DNA of 64,000 nucleotides from Mycolicibacterium crocinum (GTDB lineage Bacteria; Actinomycetota; Actinomycetes; Mycobacteriales; Mycobacteriaceae), in the NCBI RefSeq assembly GCF_022370635.2, contig NZ_CP092362.2, forward strand, positions 3,100,001 to 3,164,000, given 5' to 3'. Position numbers and translations under genes: made by a program. This document shows positions 1 through 8,143 of this stretch, in pieces (position 1 is the stretch's first letter; each line of letters opens with the position of its first letter). The notes under the pieces were generated by a model. The model was not told the origin of the DNA, ran no database searches, and saw only the letters and a list, made by a program, of their open reading frames with translations.

Positions 1-775
1 TCGGCGTAGTCGTTGCCGGTGAACCGGCGGATCTGGCCGGCGTCCTTCTGCTTCTTGATCAGCTCGACGGCCTTGTTGACGCCGTCGCTGGTCGGGTTCT
101 CCACCGAGCTGCCCTGCGAGAGCATGATCATGCCGAGGCCGTCCTGGGTGTCGGCGAGCAGGCTGACCTTGCCTTTGAATGCCGGATCCCACAGGTCGTC
201 GATCTTGGTGATGTCGCGACCGGTCGCGGCGCGGTTGTAGGCCAGCGCCGTCATGCCGGACATGTAGGGTGCGCTGAACTTTCGGCCCGGGTCGGCCTTC
301 GCATTGAGCAGGTCCTCGCGCATGTTCTTCTTGTTGGTCCAACGGCTTTCGCTGATCCCGTTGAGCCAGCCCAGTCCGTTGAGCCGAGCGGCCATGAACT
401 GGGTGGGCACCACCAGGTCGGCGCCGATGTCCTGCTTGCGCGACAGCGGTTCCTTGTTCTTGGCGAACCACTCTTCGTTGTCGTTGTAGTCCTCTTTGTA
501 ATCGACCGTGATCCCGGTCGCGGTCTGGAACGCCGCGACGAAACCGTCGGCCATGTACAGCGGCCAGTTCGAGATGCGCAGCTTTCCGGTGGCCGGGGAG
601 CCGTCATCGGATGGGGTGGCCGGGCCGCTCGAGCTGCTCTTGTTGTCGGACTTGCTACACGCTGCGAGGAAGGAGGGTCCGAGGACCAGCGCGGCTGCGG
701 CGGCGGCACCGCCACCGATGAACCGGCGCCGGGACGCGTTCGAGGCAAGGATCCGGGGGTCGATCTCTGTGGCCA
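1..775 (-). CDS. Polyamine-type ABC transporter substrate-binding lipoprotein (PotD-like), C-terminus cut by window edge
   Basis: Reading the minus strand from the ATG at 775 gives 258 residues with no stop before the window edge. Residues 16-19 read RRRF, a Tat-type twin-arginine signal, followed by an Ala-rich hydrophobic stretch. A lipobox (LAAC, Cys39) and a Ser-rich linker come next, so the product should be a lipid-anchored periplasmic binding protein. The mature part (WPLYMADGFVAAFQTATG, then DLVVPTQFMAARL, then AYNRAATG) resembles the spermidine/putrescine-binding family. It lies 60 bp downstream of a PotA-like ATPase on the same strand, so the two are probably co-transcribed. The permeases expected for a full transporter would lie beyond the window. 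The exact ligand cannot be told from sequence. Confidence 0.85.
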
Positions 776-835
776 TGTGCCGTAATGCCTTTCGTAGGGG
801 GAAGGTCGGGGGACTGAGCGCGGGGATCGGTGGTT

Positions 836-2032
836 CTACGAGTCGTCGAGCATCTCTTCGAGGTCTTCGGTGGTCGGGATGTCCGCTGCAGGCAACACCA
901 GCGACGCGTCGGGAGCCCAAGCCACGTGCACGTCGTCACCGGGCCGCAGCATCGGCAGGTTCTGCTCCGGTCCGACGTGGGCGACGATCGGGGAGCCGTC
1001 GCCGACCGCCATCGACAGTCGCAGCACCGGCCCTTGGAAGGTCAGGTCGACGACCTTGGCGCCGACCGTGGCGACGTCACCGGTCGGTTGATCTATCGAC
1101 ACCCGGACCCGCTCGGGCCGAACCATCAGGGTGGCCTGACCGCCGGGCTCGATCGTGGTGTCCCCGGGCTTCGCCTTGAGCTTGGTGCCCAGCACCTCGA
1201 CCTCGACGAAATCGCGGTTGACGCGACCGGTCTGCCGGCCGTGCCACAGGTTGGCCTGGCCGATGAAGCCGGCGACGAACACGGTGGCGGGACGGTCGTA
1301 GATATCGGTCGGGGTGCCGATCTGTTCGACGTTGCCGGCGTTCATGACCGCGATCCGGTCGCTCATCGTGAGCGCTTCCTCTTGGTCGTGGGTCACGTAG
1401 ACGAACGTGATGCCAACCTCGCGCTGGATGCGCTTGAGTTCGAACTGCATGACATGGCGCAGTTTGAGGTCCAGGGCGCCGAGCGGCTCGTCGAGCAGCA
1501 GCGCGCTGGGGTAGTTGACCAGGGCCCGGGCCAGCGCGACGCGCTGCTGCTGGCCGCCGGAGAGCTGGGCGGGCTTGCGCTGAGCGAAGTCGGTGAGCCG
1601 GACGACTTCGAGCATCTCGTCGACGCTCTTCTTCACCGCCGCCTTGTCCTTCTTCTGGCTGCGCGGCCCGTAGGCCACGTTGTCCCACACCGTCATGTGC
1701 GGGAACAGCGCGTAATGCTGGAAGACGGTGTTGACGTTGCGCTTGTGCGGGGGCACCCGGGATACGTCGACGCCCTCGAGCCGAATCGCGCCCTCGGTGG
1801 GCTGTTCGAAGCCCGCAATCATGCGCAGGGTGGTGGTCTTTCCGCAGCCGGACGGGCCGAGCATGGAGAAGAACTCGCCCGCGCCGATCGAGAAGTCGGC
1901 GTCAGCGACGGCGACATAGTCCTCGAAACGCTTGACGACGTGATCGATTTCGATGACCGGCGCGCCGCTGGTGCGCCGGGGTCCGGTGTGTCCGGGGGTC
2001 TGCTGGGTGGCGGTGGCGCCGGTGTCGGTCAG
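836..2032 (-). CDS. potA: PotA-like ABC transporter ATP-binding protein, apparent CTG start
   Basis: This is the cytoplasmic ATPase of a polyamine-type importer. It has a Walker A (GPSGCGKTT), a Q-loop region ([16 protein letters not shown]), the ABC signature LSGGQQQR, a Walker B ending [11 protein letters not shown] and the switch His in [10 protein letters not shown]-terminal TOBE-type domain follows. The ATG at 1864 falls just before Walker A and would remove the first beta strands. The frame upstream ([19 protein letters not shown]) is clearly coding and contains no ATG, GTG or TTG. It does contain a CTG at 2032 with AAGGAGG 7 nt before it, giving 398 aa, a normal PotA length. The binding-protein gene follows on the same strand. 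Function is confident; the CTG start is inferred. Confidence 0.85.
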   Translation of the reverse strand: MTDTGATATQQTPGHTGPRRTSGAPVIEIDHVVKRFEDYVAVADADFSIGAGEFFSMLGPSGCGKTTTLRMIAGFEQPTEGAIRLEGVDVSRVPPHKRNVNTVFQHYALFPHMTVWDNVAYGPRSQKKDKAAVKKSVDEMLEVVRLTDFAQRKPAQLSGGQQQRVALARALVNYPSALLLDEPLGALDLKLRHVMQFELKRIQREVGITFVYVTHDQEEALTMSDRIAVMNAGNVEQIGTPTDIYDRPATVFVAGFIGQANLWHGRQTGRVNRDFVEVEVLGTKLKAKPGDTTIEPGGQATLMVRPERVRVSIDQPTGDVATVGAKVVDLTFQGPVLRLSMAVGDGSPIVAHVGPEQNLPMLRPGDDVHVAWAPDASLVLPAADIPTTEDLEEMLDDS

Positions 2033-2039
2033 GGCCCGT

Positions 2040-2046
2040 CCTCCTT
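2040..2046 (-). promoter_or_regulatory. Strong ribosome binding site that decides the CTG start of the PotA-like gene
   Basis: On the minus strand the sequence is AAGGAGG followed by 7 nt and CTG. It is the only good Shine-Dalgarno sequence upstream of the ATPase coding frame. No ATG, GTG or TTG lies in frame between the TAG at 2087-2089 and the Walker A region. Confidence 0.7.
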
Positions 2047-2120
2047 CGTCCGCGGGCCGACGAGTTGCGACCTGTCGACTCCGCCCCTAAACGATTGCGG
2101 ATTTGCGTGCTCTTCGCAAC

Positions 2121-2181
2121 CGATTCCGCAACGAAATATGAATTCTTCGATGGAATCGCTCGTGGAGCCCCCGTTTGGGGC
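2121..2181 (-). promoter_or_regulatory. Non-coding gap between acyl-CoA dehydrogenase and PotA-like gene, with two dyads
   Basis: The 222-bp gap is more AT-rich than its surroundings. It holds a 7-bp inverted repeat (CGATTCC at 2121-2127, GGAATCG at 2152-2158) around an AT-rich stretch containing CATATT on the minus strand, a possible -10. It also holds a 5-bp GC hairpin (2167-2181), which could end the dehydrogenase transcript. The roles of promoter and terminator are guesses from position. Confidence 0.35.
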
Positions 2182-2254
2182 ACGGCTTTCGATTGAACGG
2201 CAGCACGGGCCCGAGTGGCTGGAGGCCGTCAATGGGACGGATCGTAACCCCGTT

Positions 2255-3397
2255 CTAGGTGGTCGTGAGCCCCCGCGCGATAACCAGTCGCTGGATTTGG
2301 TTGGTTCCTTCGAAGATCTGGGTGATCTTGGCTTCGCGCATGTAGCGCTCCGCGCGGTAGTCGCGGGTGTAGCCGACACCGCCGAGAACCTGGACGGCGT
2401 CGGTGGTCACCTTCATCGCCGCATCGGTGGCCACCAGCTTGGCGACGCTGGCCTGCTGCGAGTAGGGGCGGCCGGCGTCACGACGACGGGCGGCATCCAG
2501 GTAAGTGGCCCGGGCGCTGGCCACCGCGGTGGCCATGTCGGCGAGCAGGAACCCCAGCCCCTGATGGTCGATGATCTTGCGGCCGAACGTGGTTCGTTCG
2601 TTGGCGTAGGCGCAGGCCTCATCGAGGGCGGCCTGCGCGATGCCGACGGCGACGGCTGCGATGCCGAGTCGCCCCGAGTCCAGCGCGCTGAACGCGATTC
2701 CTAGACCCTGGCCCTCGGCGCCGATCCGGCGCTCGGGGTCCACCAGTGCGTTGTCATAGAACGCCGACGTGGTCGGAACCGCGGCCAGGCCCATTTTCTC
2801 CTCGGGCTTTCCGAAGCTGAGGCCGGGTTGATCCGCCGGAATCAGGAAGCAGGAAATGCCGCGAGACCCTTCGCCGGTACGCGCGAAGAGGTTGTAGAAG
2901 GCCGCGCGTCCACCATGGGTGATCCAGGCCTTGGAACCGTTAATGAGGTATCCGCCGTCGGTAGGGGTGGCTTTGCACTGCAGCGCGGCAGCATCGGAGC
3001 CGGCCTGCGGCTCGGACAAGCTGTACGCGCCGATCTGCTCGCCGGACAGCATGCCCGGCAGCCACCGCGCGCGCTGCTCATCGGTGCCGAACATCAACAG
3101 CGGGTGGCACGACAGGCTGTGCACGCTGACGGCCACCGCGACCGCTGCCCAGCGCGCGGCGATCTCCTCCAGGACCTGGAGATAGACCTCGAACGACTGG
3201 CCGCCGCCACCCCATTCCTCCGGCTGCGGCAGGCTCAGCAATCCGGCCGCGCCGAGCTGGGCGAAGACGCCCTCGGGATAGGTCTCGTTGCGCTCATGCT
3301 GGTCGACGATCGGGCTGAGCACCTTGTCGCAGATGTCCCGGGTCAACGCGATGAGGTCGGCGGCGTCCTGGTCGGGGAGAAGGCGGTCGACGGGCAT
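2255..3397 (-). CDS. Acyl-CoA dehydrogenase (FadE type)
   Basis: This 380-aa flavoprotein dehydrogenates an acyl-CoA thioester at the alpha-beta position. It carries the family signature YSLSEPQAGSD and the C-terminal block QVLGGVGYTRDYRAERYMRE. The block IFEGTNQIQRLVIAR holds the usual catalytic Glu, so this looks like a self-sufficient homotetrameric enzyme, unlike the split pair at 54208-56423. It is divergent from a TetR gene and shares with it a control region containing a 30-bp palindrome, so it is probably repressed by that TetR. The acyl substrate is unknown. The start at 3397 leaves a normal-length N-terminus. Confidence 0.92.
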   Translation of the reverse strand: MPVDRLLPDQDAADLIALTRDICDKVLSPIVDQHERNETYPEGVFAQLGAAGLLSLPQPEEWGGGGQSFEVYLQVLEEIAARWAAVAVAVSVHSLSCHPLLMFGTDEQRARWLPGMLSGEQIGAYSLSEPQAGSDAAALQCKATPTDGGYLINGSKAWITHGGRAAFYNLFARTGEGSRGISCFLIPADQPGLSFGKPEEKMGLAAVPTTSAFYDNALVDPERRIGAEGQGLGIAFSALDSGRLGIAAVAVGIAQAALDEACAYANERTTFGRKIIDHQGLGFLLADMATAVASARATYLDAARRRDAGRPYSQQASVAKLVATDAAMKVTTDAVQVLGGVGYTRDYRAERYMREAKITQIFEGTNQIQRLVIARGLTTT

Positions 3398-3425
3398 GGG
3401 TGAGACCTCTCGATCGGTACTAGAA

Positions 3426-3455
3426 ATAGTACTGAGTTACGTTAGTCAGTACTAT
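3426..3455. promoter_or_regulatory. Perfect 10-bp inverted repeat, probable TetR operator
   Basis: The arms ATAGTACTGA (3426-3435) and TCAGTACTAT (3446-3455) are exact reverse complements around a 10-bp spacer. The site sits in the 65-bp gap between the divergent dehydrogenase and TetR genes, 7 bp before the TetR ATG. Bound repressor could block both promoters. Confidence 0.75.
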
Positions 3456-3462
3456 TCCACGA

Positions 3463-4047
3463 ATGGCTACCCCCACCGCCCCCGCCTTCGGGACGCGGCG
3501 CCGCGGCGAATTGTTCGACGCGCTCCTGACGCTGTTCCTCGCAGAGGGGTTCGCTCACCTGACCCTCGACGACATCGCCGCCCGGCTGCGCTGTTCGAAG
3601 GGCACGCTGTACACACTCGCCGGCAGTAAAGAGCAGTTGGTCCACGCCGTCACCGTCCACTTCTTCCGGCGGGCCACCGACGATGTCGAGCAGCGGGTTT
3701 CCGCGGCGAGCGGGGCGCGAGAACGCATCACCGCCTACCTCACCGCCGTCGGTGCCGCGCTCGAAGTCGCATCGGAGCGGTTCATGACCGACCTGGGTGC
3801 CTTCACCCCCGCTCGGGCGGTCTACGAGCAGAACACCGCGATCGCCGCCCGTCGGGTCAGCGAGCTGATCGCCGAAGGCGTTGCCGCCCAAGAATTTCGG
3901 GACGTACACGCGGCGTTTGCCGCCGATCTGGCGGCGGCCACGATGGTCCGCATTCAGCAGGGGACGGTTCGGTCCACAACCGGTCTCGACGACGCGGCGG
4001 CGTACCGCGAACTGGCCGCCATCCTGACCGCAGGCATCAACGCCTGA
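3463..4047 (+). CDS. TetR-family transcriptional regulator
   Basis: The 194-aa protein has a TetR helix-turn-helix in residues 15-58 (FLAEGFAHLTLDDIAARLR, then CSKGTLYTLAGSKEQL), followed by a helical ligand-binding domain. The ATG at 3463 has no Shine-Dalgarno sequence and lies 7 bp after the palindrome, so the mRNA may be leaderless. It likely represses itself and the divergent acyl-CoA dehydrogenase, in answer to an acyl-CoA or similar ligand. Its stop codon abuts, with no gap, the end of the convergent SDR gene. Confidence 0.9.
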   Translation: MATPTAPAFGTRRRGELFDALLTLFLAEGFAHLTLDDIAARLRCSKGTLYTLAGSKEQLVHAVTVHFFRRATDDVEQRVSAASGARERITAYLTAVGAALEVASERFMTDLGAFTPARAVYEQNTAIAARRVSELIAEGVAAQEFRDVHAAFAADLAAATMVRIQQGTVRSTTGLDDAAAYRELAAILTAGINA

Positions 4048-4854
4048 TCACATGTGCGCGCCGCCATCGATGCGGACCTCGGTGCCCGAGACGAAGTAAG
4101 CGTCCGCGCTGCCCAGCATCGCGACCACATTGGCCACCGCATCCGGTTTGGCGAAGATCTCGCCCTTGGGCAGGGGGAGCAGCGGCGCCACCCGGCCGAA
4201 GAGGCTGTAGTCGACGTCCTCGGGCAGTCCCGGACCGACGCTCTGCTTCGATTCGCCGGTGCCGTCGGTCATGCCCGAGGAGATCGAGCCGGGCTGCACC
4301 GAGTTGAACCGAATGCCGGTCTTGGCGAACTCGGCCGCCAGGGCGTGCGTCATCGCCTGAACGCCGCCCTTGGACGCGGCGTACGCCGACATGTAGGGGT
4401 GGGCGAAGGCCGCCGAGGTCGAGCTGAAGTTCACGACGGCGGGGGCGTTGCCTTCTTTGAGCGCGGGAATCGCCTCGCGGGTCACCAGGAATGTGCCGAC
4501 CAGATTCACCCGCAGAACCTGCTCGAAGGCCGCCAGCGTGGTTTCCAGGAAATGGTCCGAGCGCAAGATGCCGGCCACGTTCACCAGTGTGTCGAGACCA
4601 CCGAGTGTCGAGATCGCCTCACCGACACCGGCTTTCACCGAATCCTCGGAGCCCACATCGACCACCACCGTGGTCAGCCTGCTCGCGGCGTCACCCGCTT
4701 TGGTGACCGTGTCCTTGAGGCCGGACTCACTGATGTCGGCGGCCGCCACGCGACCACCCTCGTCGAGGATGCGCAACACACACGCCTGCCCGATACCGGA
4801 ACCACCGCCGGTGATCAGCACGCGACGATCGGAGTAACGCTGCAAGCTCGCCAT
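4048..4854 (-). CDS. Short-chain dehydrogenase/reductase
   Basis: The 268-aa NAD(P)-dependent SDR has the Rossmann motif TGGGSGIG near the N-terminus, NVAGIL, a catalytic Ser in NFSSTSAAF, and the YAASK Tyr/Lys pair. The C-terminus ends RIDGGAHM. It closely resembles the SDR at 49886-50668 (same AAFAHPYM/AATFAHPYM stretch, same VDGGAHA-type end), so the two are paralogues. AGGAG lies 10 nt before the ATG at 4854. The substrate is unknown; the neighbourhood suggests a hydroxyacyl or sterol-derived alcohol. An IS256-family element begins about 165 bp upstream and may have changed its promoter region. Confidence 0.9.
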   Translation of the reverse strand: MASLQRYSDRRVLITGGGSGIGQACVLRILDEGGRVAAADISESGLKDTVTKAGDAASRLTTVVVDVGSEDSVKAGVGEAISTLGGLDTLVNVAGILRSDHFLETTLAAFEQVLRVNLVGTFLVTREAIPALKEGNAPAVVNFSSTSAAFAHPYMSAYAASKGGVQAMTHALAAEFAKTGIRFNSVQPGSISSGMTDGTGESKQSVGPGLPEDVDYSLFGRVAPLLPLPKGEIFAKPDAVANVVAMLGSADAYFVSGTEVRIDGGAHM

Positions 4855-5019
4855 GACGGGTCAGCTCCTGTTTCAGTGCGGTGATGGGGCCTCGAACATT
4901 GTGGGTCGTGATCCGTTCCGCGCAGGGGCGATCCCGCTGAACGGAATCCTCGCTCTGGACGCCAAACCGCCGGCGGAGCTGTGAAACGAGACACTCGAGG
5001 CCGACTCGGGACTGTGGAT

Positions 5020-5036
5020 CTAACGGTGTTTCCGGC
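5020..5036 (+). repeat. Left terminal inverted repeat of the IS256-family element
   Basis: CTAACGGTGTTTCCGGC is the exact reverse complement of 7917-7933. The next bases outward and inward do not match, so the repeat is 17 bp. Confidence 0.9.
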
Positions 5037-5938
5037 ACTGACACGCTGAGTGATGCTCGGCGAGAAAGGTGCCGTGATGACGACACTGGACGATGTGGCG
5101 AAGAAGAAGGCGGCTGAGCAGTCCGAAGGCCAGAAGGCTGCGGTCGGACTGGTCCGATTGGCCCAGGAGCAGGGCTTGTCGCTGACCGGGCCCGACGGGC
5201 TGCTCAAGCAGTTGACCAAGACGGTCCTCGAGACCGCGCTCAATGAGGAGATGACCGAGCACCTCGGCTATGAGAAACACGACCCGCCCGAGACGGGGTC
5301 GGGCAACATCCGCAACGGCACCCGCACCAAGACGGTGCTGACCGACACCACCGGCCCGGTCGAACTTGACGTGCCGCGCGATCGGGCATCGACCTTCGAG
5401 CCTCAGATCGTCAAGAAACGCCAACGTCGCCTGAACGGCGTGGACGAGGTCGTGCTGTCGCTGTACGCGAAGGGCTTGACCACCGGTGAGATCTCGGCGC
5501 ACTTCGCCGAGATCTACGGGGCGTCGGTATCCAAAGAGACGATCAGCCGCATCACCGACAAGGTGCTTGAGGAGATGAACGACTGGTCGGTGCGACCGCT
5601 GGATGAAACCTACGCCGCGATCTTCATCGACGCGATCGTGGTCAAGGTCCGCGACGGCCAAGTCGCCAACCGGCCGTTCTACGCTGCCATCGGGGTCACC
5701 CTGGCCGGGGAACGCGACATCCTCGGCTTGTGGGCCGGCACCGGCGGGGAGGGCGCCAAGTTCTGGATGAGCGTGCTCACCGACCTACGCAACCGCGGCA
5801 TCAAGGACACCTTCTTCGTCGTCTGCGACGGGCTCAAGGGACTGCCCGAGGTGGTGGGCAATGTGTGGCCGCAGGCGATCGTGCAGACGTCATCTATTAA
5901 CAATGGGTGGGCCGGGATGGTCTCGGCGTTCACCTGCA

Positions 5939-6009
5939 CCACCACGGGCAGGACCTGTGCAAACGCGTCACCTTCGAGGTCCACATGCAGACCTGTCCGC
6001 CCGTGGTGG
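5939..6009 (+). ncRNA. Candidate bridge-RNA target-binding hairpin of the IS110 element
   Basis: IS110-group elements encode a structured bridge RNA in the non-coding end before the transposase. Here 5939-5949 (CCACCACGGGC) pairs perfectly with 5999-6009. Four more pairs follow after a bulged A (5951-5954 with 5995-5998), then an inner stem TGTG/CACA (5956-5959 with 5982-5985). Between the stems, 5986-5994 (TGCAGACCT) is left unpaired. Its first 7 nt are identical to the target DNA at the left junction (5882-5888), and its last two match the CT at the right junction. The structure was drawn by eye; no donor-binding loop was established. Confidence 0.5.
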
Positions 6010-6133
6010 CTGCGGGGCTTGGACCGGCCAGCGAGAGCAGCACCACCGGTAACAGCGGCGAGTGCCGAGATGAGGTTCCGGGCACGCCCCGTCATTGCAG
6101 CGTGAACCTTCGGATCGAAGGGATCTGACTGCA

Positions 6134-7354
6134 ATGAATCAGGATAGTCCGGACGGTGCAAGTCGTTTCTGGTGCGGCATCGATTGGGGCGGATGCTCCC
6201 ATCACCTCTGCGTCCTCGACGACAACGGCCACCAGCTCCTCAGCCGAAAGATCGCGCACACCGTCGACGGTTTGATGGCCCTGGTCGAGGTGATCGCCTC
6301 GTTGGCCGGCTCGGTGCGCATCGCCATCGAACGTGCTGAGGGCTTGCTCGTCGAGCATCTGCAACAGCACTGTGGCGCCGAAATCTATTGCGTTTCACCG
6401 AAGATCTCGGCGCGTGCACGTGAACGGTATCGGATGGCGGCAGCCAAGTCCGACGAGTTCGATGCCTACGTTTTGGCCGACACATTGCGTCATCAGTACG
6501 CTCAGTGGCGGCCCTTAGCTGTTGCGTCACCGGCACTGGCCGAGCTCATCGCGGTCAGCCGGGATCGTCAGCGCATCCTGGACATGCAAGTGGATACCGA
6601 GAATCGGCTGCGGTCGATCCTGGAGGCCTACCACCCCGCACCTTTGCACCTGTTCTCCTCATTGGACCGTGACATCACCCTGGCGTTCATCCGGACCTTT
6701 CCCACTCCCGCGCAGGCGAGCAGGATCACGACTAGACGAATGGGTGGATTCACCGGCCGACACGGCTACAGTGGCCGACAGAAACCCGAGACCCTCATCG
6801 CCCGGATGCAGCCTCATCTGTTGTCGGCCAGCGAAGGCACCGTCGCCGGTAAAGCTTTGGCGGCCAAAGCCTTTACAGAACAGCTCGCGCTACTCAACAC
6901 TCATCTTCGAGCTCACGACAAGCGGCTGGGCGAGCTGCTCGACATGCACCCGGACACCCCGATCTTCACCAGTTTCCCCGGTATCGGACCCGTCACCGCC
7001 GGCGTCTTGATCTCCGAAATGGGTGAACAGCGCAGCCGTTTCCCATCGGCGCCGTCGTTATTGGCCGAGACCGGCTTGGCTCCGGTCACCAAGGCCTCCG
7101 GGCGCACCCGTCAGGTGAGGTTCCGCTACGCCGCCAACCGGCGAATGCGCCACGCCATCGACTGGTGGATGTTCGTCGCCGTTCGTGAAGACCCTTGGTC
7201 GGCCGACATCTACGAACACGCCCGCGCCGCCGGCCAACCACACCATCGTGCTCTGCGTGGCCTGGGTGCGCGCTGGTGCCGCATTCTGTGGCGCTGCTGG
7301 CACGATCACGCCCTCTACGACCCGGTCATCCACCGCCGCGCCACCGCGGCGTAG
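6134..7354 (+). CDS. IS110-family transposase (DEDD/serine recombinase)
   Basis: The 406-aa protein starts at the ATG at 6134, with GAAGGGA 10 nt before it. The N-terminal RuvC-like DEDD domain shows GIDWGG (first Asp), AIERAEG (Glu) and KSDEFDAYVLADTLR (last two Asp). The C-terminal Transposase_20 domain has FPGIGPVTAGVLISEMGE. It also has TGLAPVTKASGRTR, whose Ser fits the catalytic serine of the family. It appears full-length and intact, so this element may be mobile. It inserted in the same orientation as the IS256 transposase it splits. Confidence 0.92.
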   Translation: MNQDSPDGASRFWCGIDWGGCSHHLCVLDDNGHQLLSRKIAHTVDGLMALVEVIASLAGSVRIAIERAEGLLVEHLQQHCGAEIYCVSPKISARARERYRMAAAKSDEFDAYVLADTLRHQYAQWRPLAVASPALAELIAVSRDRQRILDMQVDTENRLRSILEAYHPAPLHLFSSLDRDITLAFIRTFPTPAQASRITTRRMGGFTGRHGYSGRQKPETLIARMQPHLLSASEGTVAGKALAAKAFTEQLALLNTHLRAHDKRLGELLDMHPDTPIFTSFPGIGPVTAGVLISEMGEQRSRFPSAPSLLAETGLAPVTKASGRTRQVRFRYAANRRMRHAIDWWMFVAVREDPWSADIYEHARAAGQPHHRALRGLGARWCRILWRCWHDHALYDPVIHRRATAA

Positions 7355-7916
7355 TCCGCCGATCCCATCACCGCGCTGAGCAAACCGAGTCAGTCGCGGC
7401 GACCGAACACGTCCGCGATGAAAGGTTGACAGCGGGAGTCTGCATCATTCATCTGCTGCGCAACACTTTTCGGCTCACGTCCCGCAAGTACTGGGACGAG
7501 ATCAAGCGCGACGTCAAGCCGATCTACACTGCGGTCAACGCGACCGCGGCTCGGGCGGCGTTCGACGAGCTGGCCGAGAAATGGGGGCAGCGCTACCCGG
7601 CAGTGATCCGGCTCTGGGACAACGCCTGGGCGGAGTTCATTCCGTTCCTGGACTACGACGTGGAGATCCGGCGAGTGATCTGCTCGACGAACGCGATCGA
7701 GTCGCTCAACGCCCGCTACCGCCGCGCGATCAAGGCCCGCGGACACTTCCCCTCCGAGCAGGCGGCGCTCAAGTGCCTGTATCTGGTGACCCGATCACTG
7801 GACCCGACCGGTGTCGGCAGGGCACGATGGACGATGCGGTGGAAACCTGCCCTCAATGCGTTCGCGATCACCTTCGCCGACCGATTCCCGGCAGCCGAAA
7901 CCTACTGATGAAAAAC

Positions 7917-7933
7917 GCCGGAAACACCGTTAG
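7917..7933 (-). repeat. Right terminal inverted repeat of the IS256-family element
   Basis: GCCGGAAACACCGTTAG is the exact reverse complement of 5020-5036 and lies 8 bp after the transposase stop codon. Confidence 0.9.
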
Positions 7934-8059
7934 CGAGATAGACCCGCCGACTCGTCTCGAACAAAAGCCGAGAAACATCGACAACACCAGTCACAGGTCT
8001 CGATTGCCGAGATTCGCTACCGTGCGAGCGGTAAGTGCACTAATCTGCGTTGGCGTCGT

Positions 8060-8073
8060 TGAAACACGTTCCA
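8060..8073. promoter_or_regulatory. KstR-type operator upstream of mce locus 1
   Basis: TGAAACACGTTCCA fits the mycobacterial KstR consensus TnnAACnnGTTnnA exactly in its fixed positions. It lies 84 bp before the yrbEA ATG, in the 210-bp gap between the right end of the IS256 element and the operon. In Mycobacterium tuberculosis the KstR repressor controls the mce4 sterol importer and cholesterol catabolism. No equivalent was found before mce locus 2. Confidence 0.65.
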
Positions 8074-8143
8074 GTTCTGGACCGGTTTGTGCCAAGACGC
8101 TGGGCTGATGAAGACGACGACGTTGGAGGTTTCGCAGACACCC

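Larger units (their letters stand above)
5891..7439 (+). mobile_element. IS110-family insertion sequence inside the IS256 transposase
   Basis: The boundaries come from the break in the IS256 reading frame: the left junction is TGCAGAC-GT at 5882-5890 and the right junction CT-GCATC at 7440-7446. Removing the insert restores codons for Gln-Thr-Cys-Ile-Ile. There are no terminal inverted repeats and no target duplication, as is usual for IS110. The element is about 1.55 kb, with a 243-nt non-coding left end, one transposase gene and an 85-nt right end. The one or two bases at each junction are ambiguous. Confidence 0.85.
5077..7908 (+). pseudogene. IS256-family (Mutator-type) transposase split by an IS110 insertion
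   Basis: The 5' part (5077 to about 5890) starts at an ATG preceded by AAAGG. It encodes 271 residues with the first two catalytic Asp (FIDAIVVKVRDG and VVCDGLKGLPE) and ends at IVQT. The 3' part (about 7442-7908) resumes in the same frame with CIIHLLRNTFRLTSRKYWDE and carries the catalytic Glu in STNAIESLNARYR. Joined, they give about 426 aa, the usual length. The DDE triad is thus separated by 1.55 kb of foreign DNA, so neither half should be active. Confidence 0.9.
5020..7933 (+). mobile_element. IS256-family insertion sequence, interrupted by an IS110-family element
   Basis: The ends are a perfect 17-bp terminal inverted repeat. Without the inner insertion the element would be about 1.36 kb, normal for the family. 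I do not see matching 8-9 bp direct repeats just outside the ends, so the site may have rearranged after insertion. Its single transposase gene is split and lacks a continuous catalytic triad, so the element cannot move by itself unless the IS110 leaves. Confidence 0.88.

Noticed and set aside
830..2704. Long open frame on the plus strand across the PotA-like and acyl-CoA dehydrogenase genes
   Set aside because: It is the opposite-strand shadow of two well-supported genes in GC-rich DNA and encodes no recognisable domain.
5011..7942. Direct repeats flanking the first IS256-family element
   Set aside because: The bases just outside the two inverted repeats (5011-5019 and 7934-7942) do not match over 8 or 9 bp, so no target duplication is reported.
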